Below are positions 35,951 through 44,042 of a stretch of DNA of 64,000 bases, piece by piece (position 1 is the stretch's first letter; each line of letters opens with the position of its first letter). A program made the translations under genes and the position numbers. Below the pieces are notes generated by a model. The model was not told the origin of the DNA. It saw nothing but the letters and a program-made list of their open reading frames with translations, and did not search any database. Origin of the DNA: Ralstonia sp. SET104 (GTDB lineage: Bacteria; Pseudomonadota; Gammaproteobacteria; Burkholderiales; Burkholderiaceae); the NCBI RefSeq assembly GCF_003851545.1, contig NZ_BHVX01000001.1:434001-498000 (forward strand). The letters run 5' to 3'.

Positions 35951-37168
35951 ATGCACGTCGACACCCCGCTCATCTCCACCATCATCGGCGGCTTGGTGCT
36001 GGCCTTCATCTTTGGCACCATTGCGCAGCGCTTGCGGCTGCCGCCGCTGGTGGGCTACCTGGTGGCGGGCGTGGTGGCGGGGCCGTTCACGCCGGGGTTT
36101 GTGGCAGACCAGAGTCTCGCGCCGCAACTGGCCGAGCTGGGCGTGATCCTGCTGATGTTCGGGGTGGGGCTGCACTTCTCGATGAAGGAGTTGCTGGCGG
36201 TCAAGGCCATCGCCATTCCGGGGGCGATCGGGCAGATCGCGCTGGCCACGCTCATGGGGATGGGGCTGGCGTGGCTGCTCGGCTGGGATGGCGGCCCAGG
36301 GCTGGTGTTCGGCCTGGCGCTGTCGGTGGCGAGCACGGTGGTATTGCTCAAGGCGCTGGAGGATCGTGGCATTGAGAACTCGCACGAAGGCCATATCGCC
36401 GTCGGCTGGCTGATCGTGGAAGACCTCGTGATGGTGGTGACCCTCGTGCTGCTGCCGGCCTTGGCCGGTGCACTGGGCGGCGCCGGCAGCACGGCGGTCA
36501 GCGCGTGGGACATCATCAAGGTGCTGGCGATCACGCTGTCGAAGGTGGTGGCGTTTGCCGCGCTGATGCTGGTGGTGGGCCGCCGCGTGATCCCGTGGAT
36601 GCTGGAGCGCATTGTCATGACGGGCAGCCGCGAGTTGTTCCGGCTGGGCGTGCTGGCCACAGCGCTGGGTGTGGCCTATGGTGCGACGGTGCTGTTTGGC
36701 GTGTCGTTCGCGCTGGGTGCGTTCTTCGCGGGCATGGTGCTGGCGGAGTCGGAGTTCAGCCAACGCGCGGCGGAAGAATCGCTGCCGCTGCGCGATGCAT
36801 TTGCGGTGCTGTTCTTCGTGTCGGTGGGCATGTTGTTTGACCCCCGCGTGCTGATTGAAGACACCTGGGCGGTGCTGGGCACGGTCCTGATCGTCGTGGT
36901 GGGCAAGTCGCTGGCGGCGTTTGCGGTGGTGCGCGCGTTTGGCCACGGCAACCGCACCGCGCTCACGATTTCGGCTAGCCTCGCGCAGATCGGCGAGTTT
37001 TCGTTCATCCTGATCGGGCTGGGGATCAGCCTGGAAATCCTGCCTGACCGTGCGCGTGGGCTGCTGTTGTCAGCGGCGATTCTGTCGATTCTGCTGAACC
37101 CGCTGATGTTCGCCCTGATCAACCGCCTCAAGCGCGAGGTGGCCCCAGAGCCGGCGGCGGTGGACTGA
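35951..37168 (+). CDS. CPA2-family cation/proton antiporter (no RCK domain)
   Basis: This 405-residue inner-membrane antiporter of the KefB/YbaL type has about 12-13 helices. The helix motif LPPLVGYLVAGVVAGPFTPGF near residue 28 and the central VASTVVLLKALEDRG and SFALGAFFAGMVLAESEFS are typical. The gene stops where larger KefB/KefC proteins continue into a TrkA-N (RCK) domain, so nucleotide or glutathione gating is absent. The ATG at 35951 has AGGA five bases upstream. It exchanges K+ or Na+ for H+; which ion is unknown. Confidence 0.9.
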   Translation: MHVDTPLISTIIGGLVLAFIFGTIAQRLRLPPLVGYLVAGVVAGPFTPGFVADQSLAPQLAELGVILLMFGVGLHFSMKELLAVKAIAIPGAIGQIALATLMGMGLAWLLGWDGGPGLVFGLALSVASTVVLLKALEDRGIENSHEGHIAVGWLIVEDLVMVVTLVLLPALAGALGGAGSTAVSAWDIIKVLAITLSKVVAFAALMLVVGRRVIPWMLERIVMTGSRELFRLGVLATALGVAYGATVLFGVSFALGAFFAGMVLAESEFSQRAAEESLPLRDAFAVLFFVSVGMLFDPRVLIEDTWAVLGTVLIVVVGKSLAAFAVVRAFGHGNRTALTISASLAQIGEFSFILIGLGISLEILPDRARGLLLSAAILSILLNPLMFALINRLKREVAPEPAAVD

Positions 37169-37211
37169 GCATCGAGGCCGTTTTGAACTGTTTTGCAAGC
37201 GAGGAGTGTTT

Positions 37212-37766
37212 ATGAGCAATCTGACTATCGGAGTGATCGTCGGCAGCCTGCGCAAGGCGTCGTTCAACCGCCAACTGGCGCAGGCGCTGGTGGGTCTGCT
37301 GCCGTCTGGGGCGACGGCGCAGTTTATCGAGATTGGCGAGCTGCCGCTCTACAACCAGGATCTGGATGCCAACCTGCCTGAGCCCGTGCAGCGCTTCAAG
37401 ACTGCTGTGGCGGGTGTGGACGCCATTCTGTTTGTCACGCCGGAATACAACCGCGGCACGCCGGGCGTGCTGAAGAACGCCATCGACTGGGGTTCGCGGC
37501 CGTATGGCCAGAGCGTGTGGGGCGGCAAGCCGGCGGGCATTGCGGGCGCATCGCCGGGCGCAATCGGCACGGCGTTGTCACAGGCGCAGTTGCGCAATGT
37601 GCTCGCGGCGGTCGGCGTGAAGGTCTTGCCGTTGCCGGAGGTGTTCTTCCACTTTGCGGGGGAGCCCTTCGATGCCCAGGGCGGGGTGACAGATGCGCGT
37701 ACGCGCCAGTTCTTGCAGGGATTTGTCGACCGATTCGTCCAGTGGGCAGGTCAACAGCCAGTCTGA
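37212..37766 (+). CDS. NAD(P)H-dependent FMN reductase (ChrR/YieF type)
   Basis: This 184-residue flavodoxin-fold protein of the FMN_red family has VGSLRKASFNRQLAQAL (phosphate-binding loop, about residues 10-26), LYNQDLD, and FVTPEYNRGTPGVLKNAIDWGS (about 75-96), all conserved in quinone, chromate and azo reductases. The ATG at 37212 follows GAGGAG. A downstream stem-loop ends the gene. A role in two-electron quinone reduction and oxidative stress is likely. Confidence 0.92.
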   Translation: MSNLTIGVIVGSLRKASFNRQLAQALVGLLPSGATAQFIEIGELPLYNQDLDANLPEPVQRFKTAVAGVDAILFVTPEYNRGTPGVLKNAIDWGSRPYGQSVWGGKPAGIAGASPGAIGTALSQAQLRNVLAAVGVKVLPLPEVFFHFAGEPFDAQGGVTDARTRQFLQGFVDRFVQWAGQQPV

Positions 37767-37790
37767 CGAATCGATCAACCGGGTATTCAG

Positions 37791-37821
37791 GGCCGGGCGG
37801 GGAAGGGGTTCCCGCTCGGCC
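37791..37821 (+). terminator. Stem-loop terminator after FMN reductase
   Basis: GGCCGGGCGGG (37791-37801) pairs with CCCGCTCGGCC (37811-37821) with one G-T mismatch, followed by GTTTTG. It lies 25 bp past the reductase stop. Confidence 0.7.
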
Positions 37822-37839
37822 GTTTTGCCTTCTGGAGCA

Positions 37840-37938
37840 TTAGGCCAGGAAGGCGGCGGCGCTGATGAGCCAACCTGCTGCCACGCAGCTTGCAATCCAG
37901 GCGGCCATGACGGCGCCAATATCCAACCATTTCATCAT
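37840..37938 (-). CDS. Small single-helix membrane protein (32 residues)
   Basis: An ATG-ATG start with an excellent ribosome-binding site (AAGGAG, five bases upstream) opens a 32-codon frame. The product begins MMKWLDIGAVMAAWIASCVA and ends AGWLISAAAFLA. After MMKWLD the whole chain is one hydrophobic helix with two small-residue faces and no charged tail, typical of bacterial small membrane proteins. It converges on the FMN reductase gene and its terminator. No family is recognised. An 8-bp-arm palindrome just upstream may control it. Confidence 0.65.
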   Translation of the reverse strand: MMKWLDIGAVMAAWIASCVAAGWLISAAAFLA

Positions 37939-37964
37939 TGTTCTCCTTACAACACTTGCATTGC

Positions 37965-37991
37965 TTGTTCAGGCAATCGATGTCTGAACAA
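37965..37991. promoter_or_regulatory. Perfect inverted repeat upstream of small membrane protein
   Basis: TTGTTCAG (37965-37972) and CTGAACAA (37984-37991) are exact inverted repeats with an 11-base spacer. A second small palindrome, GAACA-GAC-TGTTC, lies at 38043-38055. Both contain GAACA/TGTTC half-sites, so one regulator may bind both. Confidence 0.45.
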
Positions 37992-38159
37992 CTGTTAGGA
38001 AGTTTAGGTGTTGCAGTGCGCCAGAACAATACGATGGCGGGTGAACAGACTGTTCCAAGAGTAACAACAAATTTCAGCGCTTGCGTGAATGGGGCTGCGC
38101 TTGTGCGGCGGGGCAGGCGCGCGGCCTACGCGTGTTGTTGCATTGCAACAATGCAGCGA

Positions 38160-38891
38160 CTATTTCGTGCGGAAAGTCGCAGCCACCAAGTCGGCAAAAC
38201 GCGCCTCTTCGGCAAACTCCACAGGATTGCTGCGCCCCGCGGTGCCGAATATGCGCAGCAGATAAACCGCGCCATTGCCGAAGAAGGCATACCCGCGAAC
38301 CACGACGGTTCTGGCAGCGGACGTGTTCCATTCACCTTCCCAATAGATCACCCGGCGCCCGGCAAGCATCTGCTGCATCGGGGCCTTGCCGCGCACCAGG
38401 CGGGTGGCCCAGGCCGGGCGATCGCCATGCACGCGCGATTCCATGTGATTGAGCAGGATTGCCAGATCGCGCGGGCGCAGGGTTTCCAGATAAGCCGGCG
38501 TGCCTTTGTCGAAATCGGATTTGCGTACCGTGACCAGCGCGAAGCTCTCCGGCGCTACGGTCTGTTGCGCAAATACCAGTCGCGACGGCCCGAACGGCGA
38601 GTTGATGGTGGTGAGAACCGAGGGAATGGGCGTGTCGTTGGTTAGCCGCAACGGGCCCCACGTGCGCGGTACGGCAATGCTCGCACCGGCGTCAATGCGC
38701 TGCGTGACGGGGTAGGCGAACCTGGGCGCCGCCCAAGTGGGGCCCCACGGCGCGATGCCGGCAAGGGCGATCCACGCGGCTGCGCATGCGTACCGGACGC
38801 GGTGGGTGCGGCGGTACCACGCTGTGATTAACGGCGCCACTCGCGGGCTCCTGGCAGAAAAGATGGCGGACAGTTCCGTGGGCGCGTTCAT
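38160..38891 (-). CDS. Hypothetical exported/anchored protein
   Basis: This 243-residue protein is not recognised. A hydrophobic segment (about residues 33-54, YACAAAWIALAGIAPWGPTWA) follows a basic N-terminal stretch, so it is either anchored or exported with a long n-region. The remainder is soluble with repeated beta-strand-like segments, and conserved-looking patches include PSRLVFAQQTVAPESFALVTVRKSDFD and VVRGYAFFGNGAVYLLRIFG. It is a lone gene with non-coding flanks of over 200 bp on each side. Confidence 0.7.
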   Translation of the reverse strand: MNAPTELSAIFSARSPRVAPLITAWYRRTHRVRYACAAAWIALAGIAPWGPTWAAPRFAYPVTQRIDAGASIAVPRTWGPLRLTNDTPIPSVLTTINSPFGPSRLVFAQQTVAPESFALVTVRKSDFDKGTPAYLETLRPRDLAILLNHMESRVHGDRPAWATRLVRGKAPMQQMLAGRRVIYWEGEWNTSAARTVVVRGYAFFGNGAVYLLRIFGTAGRSNPVEFAEEARFADLVAATFRTK

Positions 38892-39130
38892 GCCCCTCTA
38901 CAGCAATGCCTATGCCCGCGCGTATTCGCGGCGCCGAATTGCTCGCCATCAACATATCGACTTGCATGCACGAGCGCCAGCGGCGTGTGGCGGGGCATCG
39001 AATGGATTAATCCGCGTGTGGGGATGTTGGCGTGGCTCTACCCAGGTGTGTTTGCATGGCTCTTTTCATGGAGCCAGCAGATTCGATAGAGTGAACGGCT
39101 CTATGCTGTTTTTCGATCGGGGTTTCACGC

Positions 39131-39838
39131 ATGACCACGCTCAACGCTTATGAGCAGCCCATCGGCACGCCGCTGGCCGGCTGGACTGCCCGCCCGCTAC
39201 CGCCGCACACACCGCTCACTGGCCGCTATTGCCGGCTCGAACCACTCGACGCTGCTCGCCATGCCGAAGCGCTGTTCGAAGCGTTCAGCCAGGCGCCGGA
39301 TGACCGCGTCTGGACATATATGGTGGAAGGCCCGTTTGCCGACATCGCAGCGCATCGCGCCTATATCGAACGCATTGCGGCCAAGCGTGATCCGCTGCAA
39401 TACGCCGTGATCGACGCGCGCACCGATCGCCCTGTCGGCACGCTGGCGCTGATGCGCATCACGCCAGACCACGGCGTGGTGGAGGTGGGGGCGGTTACGT
39501 TCTCGCCGCTGCTGCAACGCACGCCGGCTTCGACAGAGGCGCAGTTCCTGCTGATGAAGCACGTCTTTGAAGACCTGGGCTACCGCCGCTACGAGTGGAA
39601 GTGCGACAGCCTCAATGCGCCATCGCGACAGACCGCGCAGCGGCTGGGTTTCCAGTTCGAGGGCATCTTCCGCCAAGCGGTGGTCTACAAGGCGCGCAGC
39701 CGCGATACCGCGTGGTTCTCGATCATTGATGCGGATTGGCCGTTGTTGCGGGCCGCATTCGAGCAATGGCTGGCGCCGGGCAACTTTGATGCGCAGGGGC
39801 GCCAGCGCGCGTCGCTGGCTGTGTTGCGTTCGGCTTAA
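39131..39838 (+). CDS. GNAT-family N-acetyltransferase (RimJ/RimL type)
   Basis: This 235-residue acetyltransferase of the GNAT superfamily most resembles the RimJ/RimL-like Acetyltransf_3 group. An N-terminal CRLEPLDAARHAEALFEAF segment is followed by GTLALMRITPDHGVVEVGAVTFSP. The acetyl-CoA-binding helix region includes YRRYEWKCDSLNAPSRQTAQRLGFQFEG. The acceptor is unknown. It stands alone and converges with the gene at 39851, 12 bp apart. Confidence 0.88.
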   Translation: MTTLNAYEQPIGTPLAGWTARPLPPHTPLTGRYCRLEPLDAARHAEALFEAFSQAPDDRVWTYMVEGPFADIAAHRAYIERIAAKRDPLQYAVIDARTDRPVGTLALMRITPDHGVVEVGAVTFSPLLQRTPASTEAQFLLMKHVFEDLGYRRYEWKCDSLNAPSRQTAQRLGFQFEGIFRQAVVYKARSRDTAWFSIIDADWPLLRAAFEQWLAPGNFDAQGRQRASLAVLRSA

Positions 39839-39850
39839 GCGTCTTGCTTG

Positions 39851-41449
39851 CTACGCTTCGGCGTACATGCCGCGCAGCGCGAGCGCGCGTTCGGTTTCCG
39901 GCAGCGCGAGGATGGAGCGGGAGAACCCGATCAGCGCCCGGCAGCGTTCGGCCGGCGGCGCGGTGTGGCGCAACGCGGGCAAGGTCAGCACGCGCTGTTC
40001 ATCCAGCGGTAGCGCGGCTACGGCCAGTTGTAGCGCCGGCAGGGTCTGTGCGCGCGTGACAACTGGTGCGTGGTCGGGGTCGGCTGCCTGCATCAGGTCT
40101 GAGAACAAGGCCTGCTCGCGCTTCACCAGCGCGCGCGGCAACCGTGCGGCAGCAGCGCTTGCTCCGGACGTGCCATCCAGGTATGCCACGCAGGCTTCGG
40201 GGCTCACGCGTTGCAGGGCCTGGGCCTGTTCAAGCGTGAGTTGTGCGTTGGCAAAGAGCAGCGCGTTGGGGGCAGTCGGAATCAGCGCGCGATACAGCTT
40301 GCCCGTCTGCCCGCGTAGCAGGGCCTCGGCCTGCGCGTCGGTAGCATTGCGCTGCAGTTCGGGCCACAGTGCGTCGATCAAGCGGCTGAAATGCGCGGGA
40401 TATTTGCGTTCCAGTGCCGCATACAGCGGGGCGCTGCGCAGTTCTGTGGCCAGGGCTTCTCTGGTGCGCAACTGTGTGGCCATGGTTGCGTATTCACCGC
40501 CGGGCGACGTGCGCGTGACGATGTGGTTGGCCAGTAACTCCTGCGCCGTCGGAAACCACATCTGGTCAAACGGCGTGTTTTGCACGCGGCGCACGAAAGC
40601 ATCGGGCAGGCCAGCGTCTGCGTAAGCAAGCCAGAGTTCGCTGTCGATGGCGCCGGGGGTCTGATCGTGGTCGGCGCCAACCGCGCGCGGACGGTGGAAG
40701 CCGATGCGTGCGCCCGGTGCGGCGGCGCGGTCAACGCCTGCCAGGAACGCGATGGTGCAGGCCGAAGCGCAGGCCCGCTCGACATACGTTTGCAGATGGT
40801 GACGGCGGATGACGTCTGCCATCAGCGTGCCTTCGCGCAGCCAGCCGCCTTCGGAGCGCAGCACAACGGCCGTGGCGTTTGGCGCCTTGCGCAGCGCGGT
40901 TTCCAGTGCGTCGGCTGCGCCATCGTTGATGCCGCCATTGAAGAGAATGGCGCGCCCATCGCGCTGCGGGATCACCGTAAACGGAGACGCCGCCTGTTCA
41001 CCCAGCGCCGTGCGCAGGTGCGCGCCCAGGCGCGGGCCATCGCTGATGACGCGCGAGCTTGTGCCCACGGCGCCCAGCACGATCATTACCTTGGCGATCA
41101 GCGGCCACGGGTTCGACAAGCCAGCGCGCCGGCTGCGCGCCTGCTCGCGATCGGCAGAGCGCCAGGTGCCCACCACCGCCCAGATCCACAGCGCCAATCC
41201 CATCACGTAAATCACGAGCAGCGCCGATGAGGCCGCGCGCGCCGGTGCGTTATGCGCCAGCGCATGCGTGACGCCGGCACTGAGCGCCACCATGCCAAAT
41301 TGCATCAGCGCCGTGTGCAGCCAGTACGAGCGCGCAAGGCCGTAATCGCCGCGCCAGTGGCGTGCAAAGAAATTGCGCGATGGTGCGCGTTGCCGATGCG
41401 GATCGGTGGGGACGGTTGGGGGCAGGGCGTCGCTGGCGGCGGAGGTCAT
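39851..41449 (-). CDS. Membrane protein with ClpP/crotonase-fold domain
   Basis: This 532-residue protein has at least three hydrophobic segments in the first 130 residues. A ClpP-like soluble domain follows (about 150-290), with GGINDGAADALETALRKAPNATAVVLRSEGG, ACASACTIAFLAGVDRAA and IGFHRP. The Ser in ASACT and His in GFHRP occupy the places of the ClpP/SppA nucleophile and base. A roughly 230-residue alpha-rich tail of unknown role completes it. Such membrane-tethered serine-protease-like proteins (COG3904-type) have little known function. Confidence 0.7.
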   Translation of the reverse strand: MTSAASDALPPTVPTDPHRQRAPSRNFFARHWRGDYGLARSYWLHTALMQFGMVALSAGVTHALAHNAPARAASSALLVIYVMGLALWIWAVVGTWRSADREQARSRRAGLSNPWPLIAKVMIVLGAVGTSSRVISDGPRLGAHLRTALGEQAASPFTVIPQRDGRAILFNGGINDGAADALETALRKAPNATAVVLRSEGGWLREGTLMADVIRRHHLQTYVERACASACTIAFLAGVDRAAAPGARIGFHRPRAVGADHDQTPGAIDSELWLAYADAGLPDAFVRRVQNTPFDQMWFPTAQELLANHIVTRTSPGGEYATMATQLRTREALATELRSAPLYAALERKYPAHFSRLIDALWPELQRNATDAQAEALLRGQTGKLYRALIPTAPNALLFANAQLTLEQAQALQRVSPEACVAYLDGTSGASAAAARLPRALVKREQALFSDLMQAADPDHAPVVTRAQTLPALQLAVAALPLDEQRVLTLPALRHTAPPAERCRALIGFSRSILALPETERALALRGMYAEA

Positions 41450-41606
41450 GCGTGTTCTCGATGCCGCACACGGGATAGCGGCGCGGCGATTGTCGCTGTC
41501 AGCACCGCAAGCTGGCGTCCCCTCGATGGGAGGGGGTGGCGAAGAGGGCGGTCAGGCATCGGCAATTGGCGCCATCAAGTAAAGGCGGCCGCCGCGTTGC
41601 CTCCGG

Positions 41607-42104
41607 TCAGGCCCTGACGGAAACCAGCGGGGGCTTCGCCGGGGTGATGGCCTCGGCGCTGGCCGGGTGGGCTGACTGCGCGGACTGCGTCGATTGCGCC
41701 TCAGTTGCCTCGCGGGTTTGCAGCCGGGCATCGCTCAGCGTGGACGACCCGGTGACTTTGTCTGTCGTGCGTGCCTTGGCGGCTGCGTCGGTGTTGCCTG
41801 TGCCGGAGGCGCTCTTGGATGTGTTGTGGCGGCTTTCCACCTGGGATTCCGCCTGCTCCAGGCCTTTCTGAGCCTGAAGGCGCGCGATCTGCGCCTGCAC
41901 GATCTGAATCTGCTGGCTGAGCAGTTGCGCCTGCTGGCGGGTTTGGTCGGCAGGCAGATTCTGCGCGGGCAGATCCTGCATCGACTTCTGCAGGTTCTTG
42001 AGCTGACGCTGCAGGCGCTCGATGTCACTGGCCGAGTTGCTCCCGCTGCCCGATGCGCTGGCGGTCGCAGTAGAAACGGAAGAGGAAGAAAGTTGCATGG
42101 CCAT
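41607..42104 (-). CDS. FlxA-like coiled-coil protein
   Basis: This 165-residue hydrophilic protein has a Ser/Thr-rich N-terminus and a strong coiled coil (about residues 25-88, SASDIERLQRQLKNLQKSMQD ... QQAQLLSQQIQIVQAQIARLQAQ). A Ser/Ala/Thr/Gln low-complexity tail completes it. The pattern matches FlxA-like proteins, some of which are under flagellar sigma control. The ATG at 42104 or 42098 is the likely start; neither has a strong ribosome-binding site. It has no signal peptide. Confidence 0.7.
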   Translation of the reverse strand: MAMQLSSSSVSTATASASGSGSNSASDIERLQRQLKNLQKSMQDLPAQNLPADQTRQQAQLLSQQIQIVQAQIARLQAQKGLEQAESQVESRHNTSKSASGTGNTDAAAKARTTDKVTGSSTLSDARLQTREATEAQSTQSAQSAHPASAEAITPAKPPLVSVRA

Positions 42105-42298
42105 CTCGCTGATCAGTACGCCCTTGATCGGATGGCGGGCGGAAAACTTTAGCGTTCTTGCCAACATTCCCGGCGAAATTGGTTTGTTACGAGTTCTTTC
42201 CAGCAGAACAGTATTTTTCTGGAAAGAACAAATTGCGCCGACTAAGCGGCATTGATGTCGGCATGCGTGGCGGATTGATAGGGTTTACGCCCGTTAAC

Positions 42299-42327
42299 TT
42301 GGCAGTGTTTTGCAAATAAAATAGAAC
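42299..42327 (+). promoter_or_regulatory. Candidate promoter of ABC/CoA-transferase cassette
   Basis: TTGGCA (42299-42304) and TAGAAC (42322-42327) are spaced by 17 bp in an AT-rich stretch that stands out from the GC-rich surroundings, about 50 bp before the ABC ATPase gene. The sequence just after it, with two AGAAC copies and TTCCATC, could hold the binding site of the IclR-type regulator encoded in the cassette. Confidence 0.35.
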
Positions 42328-42379
42328 TATATTCCATCAAACAGAACGCATCGAATCAGGCGCGTTCAAGGAGACGCCC

Positions 42380-43201
42380 ATGCTTTCTTCTATTCAGGCC
42401 GCCAGCGGCTGCATCCGCGCCGGGTTGCCGGCGGTTCAGCTCGAACAGGTTTCGGTGCGGTTTGGCAGCTTCACGGCGGTGCAGGGTGTTGACCTGTCGA
42501 TTGGTGAAGGCGAGTTCGTGGCGGTGGTGGGCCCCACGGGCTGCGGCAAGAGCACGTTGCTCAACGCGGTTACGGGGCTGCTCAAGCCGGCTGGTGGCAC
42601 CGTCACCGTGTTTGGCGAGCCGCTCACGGGTTTGAACGGCAGCGCCGGTTTCATGATGCAGCAGGACTCGCTGCTGCCCTGGAAGACGGCGCTGGACAAC
42701 GTCGCGCTGGGCCTGGTGTTCCAGGGCATGCCGGTGGACGAGGCCCGCGAGCGCGCGCGCCCGTGGATGAAGAAGGTAGGGCTGGCGGGTTTCGAGGCGC
42801 GCTATCCGCATCAGCTTTCGGGCGGCCAGAAGAAGCGCATCAGCATGGCGCAGACGCTGATCCTCTCGCCCAAGATCGTGCTGATGGACGAGCCGTTCTC
42901 CGCGCTGGACGTCCACACGCGGCACCTGATGCAAAGCGAGCTGCTGCGCCTGTGGCAGGAAGACCGCAAATCGCTGCTGTTCATTACACATGACCTGGAA
43001 GAAGCCATTGCCCTGGCAGACCGTGTGGTTGTGATGTCGGCCGGGCCCGCCAGCCGCCCGGTTGGCGATGTGGGGATCACGCTGCCGCGCCCGCGCAACG
43101 TGTCTGAAATCAACATGTCCGACGCGTTCATCCGCCTGTATCGCGAGATCTGGTCGATCCTCGGCACTGAAGTGGAGAAGAGCCATGCAGTCCAGCACTA
43201 A
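42380..43201 (+). CDS. ABC transporter ATP-binding protein (NitT/TauT type)
   Basis: This 273-residue ATPase has Walker A GPTGCGKSTLL (about residues 52-62), Q-loop FMMQQDSLLPWK, signature LSGGQKKRISMAQ, Walker B IVLMDEPFSALD and H-loop ITHDLEEAI. The start follows GGAGA. It overlaps the permease gene by 17 bp and opens a run of co-oriented genes extending to 48989. It powers uptake of the compound that the downstream CoA-transferase and lyase presumably break down. Confidence 0.94.
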   Translation: MLSSIQAASGCIRAGLPAVQLEQVSVRFGSFTAVQGVDLSIGEGEFVAVVGPTGCGKSTLLNAVTGLLKPAGGTVTVFGEPLTGLNGSAGFMMQQDSLLPWKTALDNVALGLVFQGMPVDEARERARPWMKKVGLAGFEARYPHQLSGGQKKRISMAQTLILSPKIVLMDEPFSALDVHTRHLMQSELLRLWQEDRKSLLFITHDLEEAIALADRVVVMSAGPASRPVGDVGITLPRPRNVSEINMSDAFIRLYREIWSILGTEVEKSHAVQH

Positions 43202-44015
43202 TACGATGCCTGCCGTGGGCGTGCAGCGCGCCGGTCTCGCGCACAAGACCAAGATCCGCCTGTTTCAACTGGCCGTGGTGGTATTGATGTTTGGCTCGTG
43301 GGAGGGCCTTGGCCGCGCTGGCGTGATCGACCCGTTCTACTTTTCGATGCCGTCGTCCATCGTCGCCCGCATCTGGGAATGGTTCACCGCTGGCGATATC
43401 TACACGCATCTGGCCATTACGCTGGCCGAGACGATTCTCTCGTTTGGCATTGGCACGTTGATGGGCATCAGCCTGGGGTTGTGGCTGGGTTTGTCCAAGC
43501 TGGCGGCCGAGGTGCTGGACCCGTTCATCAAGGTCTTCAACGCGATCCCGCGCATCTTGCTCGCGCCCATCTTTGTGATGTGGTTCGGGCTGGGGCTGAC
43601 CTCCAAGGTGGCGCTGGGCGCGACGATGGTGTTGTTCATCACCTTCTTCAATACGTACCAGGGCGTGCGCGAGGTGAACCCGGTCATCCTGGCCAATGCA
43701 CGCCTGCTCAAGGCCAGCCGCATCAGCCTGCTGCGCCACGTGTATGTGCCATCCGCCACGAGCTGGATTCTCTCCAGCCTGCGCGCCTCCGTCGGCATGG
43801 CGGTAATGGGCGCGATCGTGGCCGAGTACCTGGGTTCGTCCGCCGGCTTGGGCCACCTGATTGCACAGGCCGAGGGCGTGTTCGATGCCACTGGCGTGTT
43901 CTCCGGGATCGTCGTGCTGTCGGCTTTTGTGATCGCGCTGGACCGCAGTGTTGATGCACTCGAAGGCAAGTTGCTGGTGTGGCGCCCGAAGGCCGACCCC
44001 GAAACTGGTGCCTGA
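43185..44015 (+). CDS. ABC transporter permease (SsuC/TauC type)
   Basis: This is a 276-residue inner-membrane permease of the BPD_transp_1 type, with about six helices. The cytoplasmic EAA-like loop is EVNPVILANARLLKASRISLLRHVYVP (about residues 165-191). The ATG at 43185 overlaps the ATPase reading frame by 17 bp. It works with the ATPase upstream and the binding protein 27 bp downstream. Confidence 0.92.
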   Translation: MQSSTNTMPAVGVQRAGLAHKTKIRLFQLAVVVLMFGSWEGLGRAGVIDPFYFSMPSSIVARIWEWFTAGDIYTHLAITLAETILSFGIGTLMGISLGLWLGLSKLAAEVLDPFIKVFNAIPRILLAPIFVMWFGLGLTSKVALGATMVLFITFFNTYQGVREVNPVILANARLLKASRISLLRHVYVPSATSWILSSLRASVGMAVMGAIVAEYLGSSAGLGHLIAQAEGVFDATGVFSGIVVLSAFVIALDRSVDALEGKLLVWRPKADPETGA

Positions 44016-44042
44016 TCCTGAATAACAATGATGGAGACAACC

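Noticed and set aside
36055-36660. Antisense frame inside the CPA2 antiporter gene
   Set aside because: Its composition is a mirror of the membrane protein codons, with no start signal; the antiporter is clearly the real gene.
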